This document shows, in pieces, positions 48,340 to 60,030 of a stretch of 64,000 nt of DNA. The notes under the pieces are model-generated. The model saw nothing but the letters and a program-made list of their open reading frames with translations. It made no database searches and was not told the DNA's origin. Numbering within the stretch: position 1 is the stretch's first letter; the number at the start of each line of letters is the position of its first letter. The DNA comes from Paulownia fortunei (lineage: Eukaryota; Streptophyta; Magnoliopsida; Lamiales; Paulowniaceae): NCBI GenBank assembly GCA_019321725.1, contig JAGSPU010000052.1:2728001-2792000 (forward strand), written 5' to 3'. A program made the translations under genes and the position numbers.

Positions 48340-49115
48340 GGTTGGTTAAGTTTCAAACACCACTATCAGTAAGTTTTATATGCTTTATCTTAAAATGCCT
48401 TACATTCTTTTTTATCATCTATTAAGTACGGAACACAAATCCAATCTCAAGGAAAAATCAGGCAACTACATCATAAAGCCTGTTTCTTTTCTTTGTAAGA
48501 AATCAATCGATTATTCCGATTCTTGAACTAGCTTGCATTCTTTCCAATCTTCTATAAGGTACATGGAACGTGAAATCAATCTCGATGAAAAATCAAATAA
48601 TTATATCGAAATATCTTCTTTTTTTTTCTTATCTTACAAGAGTCTTGATTGGCATAGGTTCGAACCCACTACTAGTAAGTATGTTTTATCCATATAAATA
48701 TATTTTTGTATAGTCACCGTGTAGTGATCATATAATCACCACAACATCATGATTTGGAAACAAAATTCCTTATCATTATAGTGCTTCTTTTAAATACACA
48801 TCTCCATGCTAATCAAATATCCAAACATGGATTCTAAAAGAAAAAAAACTGCATATGTCGATTCTTGGACTGCCTCGTATTCTTTTTTGTTCTTCTATTC
48901 AGGTACATGAAAGACAAAACTCAAACTCGATGAAAAATCAAACAACTACATCAAAAACACTTCTTTTTTGCTGTAAGAAAAAGACCACTCACGCCAACTC
49001 TTGGACTGTTTCAAATTCTTTTCAAACTTATATTAAGGTCCAAAGAAGACAAACGCAGTTTCGGTGAAAAATCAAACAACTACATCAAAAAGCTTTTTTT
49101 TTTTTTTTTTTTTTT
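48340..49115. repeat. Four-copy degenerate repeat family with T22 run
   Basis: Units at about 48400-48480, 48515-48610, 48858-48965 and 48992-49095 share the order: (gaT)TCTTGGACTG-like start, TTCTTTT, AGGTACATG-like block, CTCGATGAAAAATCAAACAACTACATC. Two larger blocks also share a TTCGAACCCACTACTAGTAAG-like segment (about 48350 and 48658). The second version contains GGTTCGAACCC, a perfect pol III B-box. The last unit ends in 22 thymines at 49094-49115. Confidence 0.8.
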
Positions 49116-51332
49116 CTCATTATTTTTCTAGCCCAACACCAATATGAATACAAATGAAATTTGGAATTACGAACCGAAACGAAATTACAATCCGAAAATC
49201 ATAAAGGCCCTATTTTGTTAGGTGGATGAAGGTGGATAGACAATTGAATCAGGCCTGGTCAAGCAATTGGTATTTAAGATGTCAACCCATGACAGATTAG
49301 TAGCCCGGTTTAGTATCATTCATTTGAATGACAAATAATCAACTCATGCCCCCCAAGATAGTGTAATTTTCAACTTGGCCCAAAATCCATAAAATGTGAA
49401 TGTACTTCTTTGCACCTGAAGATCGAGATGCATTAACGAAAATGCCCTTCAAATTACATGGTTCTTTTATTTTTTATATACTTTTTTTTCTTAGATTTGA
49501 AATATATAAACTTAATGATGGAATATATTTAGACACTACAAAATTATTTTATTATTGATGGATATATATTTGTATTTTTTTATTTGTTTTATATATTAAT
49601 TTTATTACTTGACGTCAACACACATTAATGATTTAGTATAGTAGAGTGTTCTATCTCTCAATTTTTTTTCCTCTTATTTTGATTATGATTTTCTTCTTAT
49701 TTCGTCTGGATGTGTTTAATTTGGACAAAATAAGGATTTTTCGTTTTTCAAAACAATTTTTGTTAATTTTCAGTCCAAATAATGGAGCTTCTGATTTTTG
49801 GAAGGAAAGGCCTCATAGGCCACACCTTGGTTAATGACAAATATGGCTGGAAATGCAACAAGTTGTGTCTCAATAAGAGGGGCAATTAAGATATTTCTTT
49901 AAGGGGCAATTAAGATATTTTTTATACTATTCTAAATAATCTCTCAATAAAAATAAAATTTGTTACTATTATCTCATTTTTTAATTTTCAATCATACAAT
50001 CTAATATTATAATTTTTATATATTTTAATATTCATAAATAGTATAATTTTATTCTCCAATCAATCTATCATCCCGTCACAATCCAAACCAGCCCAAAAAA
50101 CTTTAAGGCAGAGAAAATAGAGGGTCATAACATACAGCCTGTTGCATCCAAAGTAGGGTGATAGGCAACGCTCCTGCTGCCACTGCTAACACGAGTAATG
50201 AAATTTGAGGTAGAAAAATCAGAAAATCTCCAATTTTTCGAATTTTTTTTTGGCCAAAATTTGATATTTTCAATTAAAAAGGCTTAAATTGTAATTGAGT
50301 AAAAAGATAATAGACCAAAATTACTAATTAAGTACATAATGATTCAAATTAAAATTAAAAATAAATTAATTTACGTGATCAAAATATAATTTTACGCGTA
50401 CCTTCTTGTAACTAGTGAAATTCAGGAAGTTATGTCAAATATTTTTCAGACGGCTACCATTTTCTCAAAATATTATAGTTTTCTTTGATTTGTTTACTCA
50501 GCAAAATCAAAATCAAATCAAATTAAAAAATAATAAAATAAATAAATATTTAAAAATTATTGATAGAATCATAATTATATATGTTTTTTTTTTTTAGTTT
50601 TGGTAAGTACAAAAATAAAGTTAGCTTTGCATGAATAATAAAAATAATAATATGCATAAAAGAATTAAGTATACAAATATATATATATATATATATATAA
50701 TATAATTATGTATTCGTTATGGTCGATTCAAAAAATCAAAAATTAAAATAATTCGATAAAATCAAAGCTAAAATCAAAATCGTGTACAATATAAAAAAAA
50801 AAAACTAATATCAAAGGAATCCAAATTTTCGATTCTATCAACTACGAACTTTTGAACACCTCTATTCCTGTTTGCTGGTTATATTCGACTCTGTAATTAG
50901 GAGCACTATCTGTTGACATTGTCTCTTCGCCCAGAATATATACTGTAAAACACCAGACTTCACTCTTCGTGAAAATTTTCATGTATATTCGATAAAACCA
51001 ATGTATACATAAACTGATGGATGATTGGCTACGACTCCCATCTATCATACGTCTAACAAACGCAGAGAACCTTGAATCAAGAAAAAACAAGACCAGCAAA
51101 TGCATCAAATCTTGAACCAAGAAATCAAACAATTCTTGAATTTCACATCAGAATACATGTAACTGATATTGATCCATTTTTTTTTTCTTTTTTCTTCTAA
51201 TTTTTCATACAAGAATCGTGTCTTAGGAATTACAAACAGAATCAGAATTAATTTGAATTGACATTAATGCAAAAAAAAATTTCTGTACAAGAAGCTGGTC
51301 CTAAAGATATAAAGAAGATTGCTAACTGTAGT

Positions 51333-52083
51333 TCATACAACGTAAGCAGCAACAACAGTAATATCATCATATTCCCTCCAACGTGCATAACCCCGGCCTC
51401 ATAGGCCGCCACCTCGAAAGGGGTGGCGGAGGTTTTATCCAAAGATTGTCGGAGCGCGCCCCTTAGCAATATCCAAGCCAGGACGTCCGGCGAACCTCCT
51501 TCTCCAAGCAAAGCTCCACGTCGCCTCTATATCTTCCTGAAAACAGATTATCAAACAGCCCATCAGTCCCAGCAATTATGACGTCGCCGCCTTCCACCTC
51601 CACCACCATCTCCTCCGCCTCCTCCGGGCTAGCACTCGACGAGTTTCCCATCTGATAAGGAACGTTAAAACTGTACTGCTGCACGGGAGACCTGTACAAT
51701 GTCTTTCCCCCTGATCACCAAGAATCCGCTGTCACCCATGTTCGCCGCCCGGAGGAGGTCTCCGGCGAGAGATATGATGCAGGCGGTTGAAGACCCTGCG
51801 CCTTCGTGTTCAAGAAAGCTTCTACAAGAACTTGCTTCGGGTCCACGTCGGTGGGGCCGCAGTCCCTGACAGCGTCGGCGGCGTTTCTCATGAGCTCTCT
51901 TGCGTACTCCCGGCATCGATACCTTTCCTCGCCCACCCACCGACGCCGTCAGCCACCCCGATGACCTGCGCCTCCTCGCAGAAAAAGTGAGCGTCCTCGC
52001 CGCGGGGCTTGGACGGGTTTATTCTTGGGTATGTAGAAAGAATCGGCAAGCATCATCAGTCTCCTAGGTTTTGGGAACGCCAT
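51333..52083 (-). pseudogene. PP2C-type protein phosphatase, copy 1 (multiple frameshifts)
   Basis: Intronless, minus strand, belonging to the SpoIIE-like plant PP2C group (relatives of Arabidopsis PP2C55/80). Pieces in order, in shifting frames: start near MMLADSFYIPKNKP, GEDAHFF, VADGVGGWARKGID, EYARELM, VDPKQVLVEAFLNTKAQG, STACIISLAGD, ANMGDSGFLVIRGKDIV, FNVPYQMGNS, GGDVIIAGTDGLFDN, EVAAYEAGVM and finally DDITVVAAYVV before TGA at 51333. Metal-binding Asp residues in VADGVGGW, DGLFDN and the final DDI are present. The frame changes at least seven times, mostly where a homopolymer is one base short (51909-51911, 51794-51796, 51495-51496, 51372-51373) and once by an extra base. The family is clear; function is doubtful unless these are read errors. 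Confidence 0.8.
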
Positions 52084-53750
52084 TGGGTTTTTGCAAGTAT
52101 ACTTGTGTTTCTGTTTTCCTAATAGAACTAGATTTTCCATATTTATATAACAAGGTTATCTTTCCTTATCCTGTACAAAGTAGGAAAGTTAAGAAATACT
52201 ATTTAATGCGTGAATTTTTTAAGATAAATACGATTCGATTAATAGGATCATATTAAGAAATCTTATTTTAATTCATTGTAACTATATTAGGATTATGTTT
52301 AGAATTTTAAAGGGGATTAACGGTTAATTAAATGTCTTCAGCTTTTAGAATTTCGGATAACTAAAGAGTTTGATAGGAATAAGGAACTTAGTCCTAATGA
52401 GGTTAGGAGTTTGAGTTTTACTACAACTATAAATAGACAATAGGTTTTCCTATAAGTGGCTCTGTGCATGCAGTTTTTCTTATTCGGATAACTGAACCAA
52501 TTGAAATCAAGTGACATCATTTCATTTATGCATGTGGGGTCATAGAAAACAAAATAATAATTAAGGATTTTCGGTTATATAACTAATTTATTGGCTGTCT
52601 TGGATGATTATTTGAGGATTAATAGCCATTTGCTTTGCTTAGGACACCATTGAACAGGTTATTGCAGTCAAGATACTAAATTTGTACGAATTAGTTTTGG
52701 TTTAAGTTGAACATTGAATATTTGTATGATTAGTAATATTAGACTGGAGACTAAGCTAACCTATTATCGGCTTTGGTATAAAATGAGGAAAGCTTAGCCA
52801 GTGTTTTAGAGTCCAGTTTTGAAGAGGTAAGTAGTCTTAGTACTTTTCAATTTTTTTTTTTTTTACCGTTATTACATAATATAAATTGTTAATGATTTGA
52901 TAAAGCTTGCTCATTATCTTGGATTCTTTTATTTCTGAAAACAATATAAAAGAAATGCTTTTATTTTTTTAAAGACAATGAGTATTTTTAAATAACTTGG
53001 ATTAAGTATATCAACAAAATTATTTTTGTGATTGTATGATAAGATTTACATTTTGAAATTTGATTGCTTTCGTTGTATGGAGATAAATATTATTTTTGCT
53101 AAGCTTTCAAATTGACATACGTTTGTTTTGACCCCTTATTGGGATTTTGTATATTTATTTTGGCCTAACGGGATTATAATTGAAGTTTTTATCTTAGGCC
53201 ATGGATATTCATTTAGCCGACATCCCACTATAATAGTGGTCGCAGTATTTGTCTAGGAGCTAACCAAAAGAATCATTTTGTTGCTTTGAGTACTTTTGAT
53301 GCATGTTTACTCCATAAAATTGTTTTGTACATTAATATTTGGCTATTCTTACGTATAATTGTAATATACTTGAAACTATGCTTGCTTGATCTGGTAGAAA
53401 GGTATTGAGAATCGCTTATTGAGTATGAAGCTCACCTTTTATTAATATTTTTCTTTAAGATAGCTAGACTCCTTTGGAGCTAAGAAATTTGATTGAAGGA
53501 TTATGTTCGAGTTTTAGGAATTTAGTTTCCGTAATTTTTGAAGACTTGTAATTATTTGTTTCATTGATAAGATTTTTAGGATTTTGAGATTTTTTATATG
53601 TAAACTTATTAATAATATTATTTTCTTAGTATTCGAATAATTGACATGGAATTTTAGATGCCTTTATCATTGGATTGATGAATTATTGAAAATTATACGC
53701 TTTTGCTCAAATTTTGAAAATTGATTCGATTTTTGAATGTTTCATGTTGT

Positions 53751-53779
53751 CACAGTTGTGGTATGATGGCACAACTGTG
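53751..53779. repeat. Perfect 10-bp hairpin
   Basis: CACAGTTGTG and CACAACTGTG flank a 9-base loop. It stands out in AT-rich DNA. It is not associated with a gene end. Confidence 0.85.
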
Positions 53780-54545
53780 TCGAGTTAGAATTTTTGGTCA
53801 TGACGTACTAGATGTCGTAACCTGTAGAATTCTATTCCTATTAAATTGATACTACATATCACATTATGTTAGAATAAATATATAGTTCAACACACCTTTA
53901 AAGGAACAGAGTAAAATAAAGGAAATCATGCCTGAAGGATTTGCTACTAATTAGTTTTAAAATGTATTATTCAAAACAGAGAAATATTAGTATGTGATAA
54001 ATATAATTTCGACATATTTTTTAAATAAATTTTTAACCTTAAGGCTATTTAATTTTTTCTACTTGTTCACTACGAAACTGAAATTAAAAAAGCATAAAGA
54101 TGTTATCTTACCACTTTTCTCCAATTGGTAGCGGAGAATTCTCAAATCTCTTCATAACAAGAATTGAAGTTTCTAAAATTAAAATAGCATAACAGAATAG
54201 ATAACTACTTGTAATAACTTCCATGTATCCTATATCTAAATCTAATAGGAAAATTCAAGAAAGAATCTTACTTTGGCTAATACGAAATGAAATATCAAAT
54301 TCAAACACATAATCGAACTGGATTGGCATACCCTTCATTTGAACTAAAATGCGTTTTCTTCGAGATAATTTGGTGCAATTTTTTTTTTCCTTAAAGCTCA
54401 AGTTTAATCTGGAAATTTGTTAACACTTACAGAACAACAAATAGGCTCCTCTATGATGCAATAATAAGTTTCTATAATATAAAAAAAGGCATGTAACCCT
54501 TCGTGACTAACTAAAAACTCAAGAATTTAATCTTACCGATACAAA

Positions 54546-54793
54546 ATATTGAAAATTTTGCAAGGGCAAAGCTAAAGATTACTCAAGAACATGTATCATT
54601 TATAACTTTTGAATTTACGTGGAGTCGTTCTCATGTCTAAATTGAAAAAAGTACTCTATTTTTACAAAAATATTGAAAAATTCGTAAAGGCAAAGCTAAA
54701 GATTACTCAAGAACATGTATCGGATTTATAACCTTTTGAATTTACATGGGCGGCGTCCCATTGTCTGAATTGAAAAAATTACTCTCAAACTGA
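54546..54793. repeat. 124-bp tandem duplication
   Basis: Copies 54546-54669 and 54670-54793 share GGCAAAGCTAAAGATTACTC and AAGAACATGTATC, with several indels between them. It lies just downstream of the second PP2C gene. Confidence 0.88.
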
Positions 54794-54910
54794 CATGAAT
54801 GAGTTACAAGTACGTTTTAATTAATATTTTCCAATCAAATCTTCTTCATCTTACAATCCATATAGTGATCGCTTCACGAATACAACATTCTTGATATGTC
54901 TTTGAATGCA

Positions 54911-55637
54911 TCAAACTTCATCAATTCGAACAATAATAACAGTAATGTCATCAACCTTGCCTCCTCTGTGACATCTTCCAGCCCTTCTTGATGCAATAGA
55001 ATATGGGGTTTCAGCATACTTGTCGAATGAATTGTAAAGCGCAAGATTAGCCATGTAACAACCCTGTTCCATTAGGTCTTTCCCTTCCATTCTATCTCGA
55101 CGTACAATCTCCACCATTTCACTTGCATGCATGTTATCCAACAGCCCATCAGTCCCGGCGATGACGATGTCCCTGGTTCCACTGGCACTCAATCTCCATG
55201 GCGATGCTCGGATTGTCCCTTGTGTTCCCCAGTTGATAAGGGCAGTTGAATCTGCGCTGCTGTGTGGGGGATTGGTATATAACGTTGTCGTGTCTGATGA
55301 CTAAAAACCCGCTGTCCCCAACGTTTGCGGCGCACAATCTGTCGCCGGAAAGTGTGATGATGCAGGCGGTGGAGGATCCTTGTGCGGTGGTGTTCTTGTA
55401 TGCCTCCTGCAAAACCCTTTTAGGGTTTACACCGCCTTTAGGTTGGTTGTTCAGAGAAAGAACCGAGTTGATCATGATCTGCCGGGCGTACTCACCGCCG
55501 TCTATTCCTACCTTGATCCACCCGCCGACGCCGTCCGCCACCCCAATGGTCTGCTTCTCCGTTGAGATGAAGTGGGCGTCTTCTCCTCGTGGCTGTTTGG
55601 GGTTGTCCTTTGGTATGTAGAAGGAAGCAGAAGTCAT
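54911..55637 (-). CDS. PP2C-type protein phosphatase, copy 2 (one frame slip)
   Basis: Ser/Thr phosphatase of the PPM family, using two metal ions. The family-like start is the Met at 55637 (MTSASFYIPKDNPKQPRGED). Motifs follow: VADGVGGWIKVGIDGGEYAR, KRVLQEAYKNTTAQGSSTAC, ANVGDSGFLVIR, CPYQLGNTRDNPS, then after a one-base slip near 55190: TRDIVIAGTDGLLDNMHASE, SRRAGRCHRGGKVDDITVII. The metal-binding aspartates are in DGVGG, DGLLDN and VDDIT. About 240 residues if the slip is repaired, short for the plant group and lacking a visible transit peptide. Intronless. The reading frame is open upstream to 55862 through a relic PP2C tail, so a longer fused protein is possible. Confidence 0.82.
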
Positions 55638-56170
55638 CTTCAAGAAAACTTTACTAATGGGGTTTGTCAAAGACTCCAAGTGCCGCCCCACCGCCGCCGA
55701 CGCGTCGATATCATCAAGAGACACATTATCAAAGAACCCATCAGTCCAATCGAAGAGATCGTCCCCAGGCTCCGGCGCCACCGTTATCTCCTCCGATGCC
55801 GCCGTTCTCCGCCCCATAGACTTCCCCATCTGATAAGGATAATTAAAGCTGTAATGCTGCATCAGATTGTTTAAGACTTTTCTCCGATTTCTGCTCCCTA
55901 GAATCTTCTTGAGAATGAATTAATCGGTTTAATTCTGTGATTTTAGTTTTTGGGATGTTGCTGTCAAATAGATGGCGTAATCTTTATTCCGAGAAGGATT
56001 CTGTTTTTACTGAATCGAAATATCAGAGTCTATTTATATATATACTCATTCGAAAAAAAAAAAGCTTATAGGCGTGAAGGATTATTCAGGGCGGGGCATG
56101 GACGGGAGGACGCGTGATCCTTGGACACGTAGAGAGAATTGGGAAGCATCATCAACTCCTAGGTTTTAGG
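55638..56170 (-). pseudogene. Relic PP2C copy, internally deleted and fused upstream of copy 2
   Basis: Two pieces. At about 56090-56170 the minus strand reads MMLPNSLYVSKDH and carries AAAACCTAGGAG, matching the N-terminus and leader of PP2C copy 1 (MMLADSFYIPKNK). At 55638-55862 it reads MQHYSFNYPYQMGKS, then GDDLFDWTDGFFDN, matching the region after the catalytic core (VQQYSFNVPYQMGNS and DGLFDN in copy 1). The core between them is gone. The tail piece runs without a stop into copy 2 at 55637, giving a 237-codon tail-then-head frame. A TATA tract (about 56031-56045, minus) sits upstream. Confidence 0.75.
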
Positions 56171-57740
56171 AACGACAAGCATATTGCATGAGTTTTTGCA
56201 ATCGTACTACTGATATTTTATACACTTTCAGGCTAGTTTACTTGTTTGCTTGTTTGGTTAATATGAAAATGATTGATTAAAAATACGATGGAATATGATA
56301 TTAAAATTAATTATTTAATAAATTTAATATGTATTTTATATAATTATTTGAGTGATATATTAATTCATTTTTTTTATCAAATGTGTATTTTAATAAATAA
56401 TTATGTGGATTATTATGTTTTTAATTAATTTATCTTTAACTAAAAATTCTTATAAATTAGTTTAGGTTTAAATTGTAATATATGATTTAAAATTTTGAAT
56501 ATTATAGTGAAAATATATTCTAAACATTTTAAATAAGAGTGTGTTACTATTTCATTCCACTTATAAAGTGGAATGAATTATCCAACAAAAATTATAAATT
56601 GTGTCGAGTTTGAGTTTTATCATAGGCTGCCATCACCAAAAGTAAATATTTAACTATATTGAATATTTTAATATATTCAAGCTAATCAAATGAAATAAAC
56701 AAGTTCTTAATACAGTAATATCTAATTGTTAATATGCTTTGGAGTGGAGTATTTGTAGTATGCTTGTGTACCTGTTTTGGCAAACTAGATTTCTCCTTCT
56801 TACCCATATTTATACACTAGATTTCTCACATTATACATTTTTTGCTATTTTATTTATATTTTACTTATATACTATATACATGACATATATTAAAAAAAAG
56901 TCGAATAAAGCTTGTATTTAATGATATTCCAATATTTGGCTAAGCCACAACTATAAAAAACAATAATTTAGTAGATAAAATTACGACAGCCACAATACTA
57001 TTATACAAAATTTGGGATGGACAAAACAATCCCTTCAACACGGCTAGCTCGCCGCATTTAGTATATAGTTGCCTTACATTGTATAACTACGGTATCATAA
57101 AAATGAGCCGTTTACTTCCTTGGTTGAAATGACATGAAGTAATTGATGAAAAATGAAATGATATGTGTGATTGAGATTAAATTATCTAAACTCATGTATA
57201 CTTAGTATAATTATTTTGATGATATATTAGTCAACATTCTTGATTACAATATGTATTATTATATCTTTGATTAATTTATCCTTACTAAATAAGATGTTTA
57301 AATTTATAGGTATTATAATCTAGTCACATTCAAAATATTTTCACAGTGATTATTCATTCCACTCTTAGGTGGGAGGTTATCCGTTTAAGTCAGTGATTTA
57401 GATCGAACTTCAGTTTTTGTCATGAAACATTATCATTAAAAATAAACGTTCTATTAAATTGAATATTTTAATATATCTAATATAATCACATGAAGTAAAC
57501 ATACTCAAAATGTTACTCTTACTTTTATACTGTGTTTGTCTCAAATAATTAAGTAATTAAATAGAAATCGTGCAGAATACATAAAAAATATGAATTAGAA
57601 AACGATAGTATCATAGTCATTGACCCTATCCACCAAATGTTGGATTAGGCGCATTCATAGCTAGCCATGCTCTCAAATGTGAACTCTCATGTGTGTCCCG
57701 CCGCCTCTTGTAAGTGAAAAAAAGGTAAGTATAATTATCA

Positions 57741-58009
57741 TGTGAAATTGCGCAGTGGTAAAAGCACTTAGGGCATTTGTGAGTGGCGGTGGTTTGAATC
57801 CCTGTAAATTTAAAAAGACTGCAGAGTTGGGGGGCCTTGTATGTTGATACTCCAGATAGAAAACAGAACGAGCCGCGTTACCTAGGTATAAGTCGCTTGT
57901 ACCATGCCCACATTTAACCGGTGGCTGGTTTTGAAGGGTTAGATCAGCTATGTCTAGGGATTAGTAAAAATATAAGCACTTGAACTCTAAGTTATAAAAA
58001 AATAAAAAT
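57741..58009 (+). mobile_element. tRNA-derived SINE
   Basis: The head reads GCGCAGTGGTAAAAGCACTT (A-box region) and, 30 bases on, GGTTTGAATCC (B box, 57791-57801), the spacing and sequence of a tRNA-type pol III promoter. The body, about 200 bases, has no open frame and ends in an A-rich tail ATAAAAAAATAAAAATGG. It lacks the acceptor-stem pairing of a true tRNA. Target duplications are not clear. Confidence 0.78.
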
Positions 58010-59616
58010 GGTTTTTTTCCAAGCACAGGCCTTTAGACAAAGTTAAATGAGTCCGACCATAGGTTGCCTTTACCTCTCATTCATGTCCTTCCCTTTTGAG
58101 ATAAATTCCGGGCAACATTGCTTTTCTCTCTTGCATGGTGGCCTAGTTTTACTATTAATAATATAAAATTCAATATCTTTCATTCTTAATTTTGTTAATT
58201 TCCTTTCAAATTCCATTGAAAAATTTAATTTCCAAAAATAAAATAAAATATCACATGCTCAGGACTTGACATTTATTATTGGGAATTTTTCTTCATCTTG
58301 GAGCAAGAGAAAATCGCCAAACCAAAAAGGTCTACGCCCCATCTACTTATTCATTTAATTAATGCCGCAACGTACGGTTTTTATTTCCTATTGAAAACTG
58401 AAAAAAAAAAGGAAAGAAAAAGAAAGAGTTAATGCAAAATTTCACTTGTTTTTTAAAATAAATTTAGTCGTACCAATTAAAAGAAAAAGAACTCTAGACT
58501 TAAACACAAAAAAAACAATATTTTCTTCAAAAACAAGAGCCCTAATTTTCTTCACATCGCACCAAGCTAAAAGATGGGAAGACTGGAAGAATTTTTCTCA
58601 AATAGGAAAGAATTAAAAAAAATTATGGTTCTTTTAAGTTGGAAATTCGGCAAAATAAGTAGATTTTGATTTGGGGGCAATAAATTACAACTTAAGGGCT
58701 TTTATATTGGGGAATTCAAATGAGAGGAAGATAAATTACAGTTTTGAATTGGGATTAGGGCTTTTGAATTGAGGATGAAATATCGATTTTTGATTTTTTT
58801 TTTATTCTTCAAATTTTGGATTAATTGAACACATGAGTTGCGCGTGTGTTTTTTCAGATAAAAAATAAATTTATAATTAATTTTGCGACTAAATATTTCG
58901 GTATTTGAAATATACAAGACTATATCTATTATATTTTAACGTAAAGGAACATATATGTGTATAGATGTTTAAATAGATAGAAGATTAAATTTAGTTTTGA
59001 TAAATGTGAAATACTTTTTTACGCCCACCTAAATTTATTCAACTAAAATTAAAATTTTGCCTTTTCAATTTTATTAGTTATGTGAAGGGTAACTTACAAT
59101 GCCCTTTGCATTAGATCTAATACAACTTACAAGTAGACTTATGTGGTTTAAAAATTACATTTACATTAATATTAAACAGTCCAGGTAGCAGATGGGATGA
59201 ATTTAATCCATTATTTCAATAGTAATTCGACTCCAATTTGCATCAGGTAACTCCAACTTTTTGAACAAAATGTAACTAAAAACACAAATTAGTGTTAATT
59301 GTTACCCCTCAATTCATCATAATTTATTTTAGGGATGGTAATGAATTTGAGTTAACCTCGAATATGCCCTACAAATATTTTTGTTTGGGCCATTTTTGAG
59401 ATCATAAATGTTTCCTAGAGTTTGGTCTCAAATTTTAGTATTTTTGGACTTATGCTGACCTCATTTAGAATATATTGAAATATTTCAATGCATGTGTTTA
59501 TGTGACATATAGAAAAAATATGTATACAAACTCATGGTATAATATTTATTATTAATAATAATTTTTATTTATATTTAAAAATTAAAGATATTTTTTAATA
59601 ATTTTAGAATTACAAG

Positions 59617-60030
59617 TTGGATCTAAGTTCAGGGTGGGGCATGGTGGCTCTAGGATTCAAAGAAAGTGTGCCAGATTGGGTCTCGGATTTACTTTTCATC
59701 CCCCTTCTCATCCTCTCAAGTCTAAATGGTAGATTCGCCACCTTCATCGCCCCTGCCGGTAGCTCCGCACCTCTTCATCCGATGACAGCCGGCGGTGGCT
59801 GCTCCGCCAACTCTTCCACCACATGGCAGCTGAGCCGGCATTGCCACATCTTCCCAGTTGTCTCTTCATTCCCATTGTCCCAGCCAAGTTTCAAATAGAC
59901 ACTCCTAGGGAATGATAAATGATACTGATCCCAAATTCTGCTTTTGTTCCCCTGGTATAGATTGGTCCTATGCATTAGCCTAAAACATTTTTCTTTTTCC
60001 CAAGGTTGTAATTCACTGTACATAGAATGG
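59617..60030. other. GC-rich block with overlapping open frames, unidentified
   Basis: Balanced base composition in an AT-rich region. A 93-codon plus frame (59617-59898) and an 82-codon minus frame (59775-60023) overlap. The minus frame contains EELAEQPPPAVIG and can be followed beyond its stop in another frame (GAMKVANLPFRLE). I recognise no family. It could be a decayed gene or transposon piece. Confidence 0.3.

Larger units (their letters stand above)
45051..51332. other. Long AT-rich intergenic region
   Basis: Six kilobases with no supported gene. It contains a GC-rich island at about 46070-46400, a family of repeats at 48340-49100 ending in a T22 run, and an (AT)n tract near 50680-50700. 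About 50800-51330 is the 3' flank of the first PP2C copy. Short open frames here have AT-driven composition and no family features. Confidence 0.6.
52084..54910. other. Spacer between PP2C copies
   Basis: AT-rich. It holds a 10-bp-arm hairpin at 53751-53779 and a 124-bp tandem duplication at 54546-54793. Segments near 52700-53300 have the loose look of an old LTR but I could not find boundaries. No gene is supported. Confidence 0.45.

Noticed and set aside
48340..49115. CRISPR-like array
   Set aside because: Units are degenerate, unevenly spaced, lack unique equal-length spacers, and the genome is plant nuclear DNA.
49646..49834. Plus-strand open frame with a hydrophobic start
   Set aside because: Low-complexity AT-rich translation (Phe, Leu, Ile) without homology features or promoter context.
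52680..53300. Possible Gypsy LTR fragment
   Set aside because: The texture is suggestive, but no terminal TG/CA, primer site, partner LTR or internal domain was found.
55246..55874. Plus-strand open frames across the PP2C cluster
   Set aside because: They are complements of the PP2C coding sequence, kept open by its GC-rich codons.
57750..57801. A possible tRNA gene
   Set aside because: A and B boxes are present, but the acceptor and anticodon stems do not pair and an A-tailed body follows; it is a SINE.
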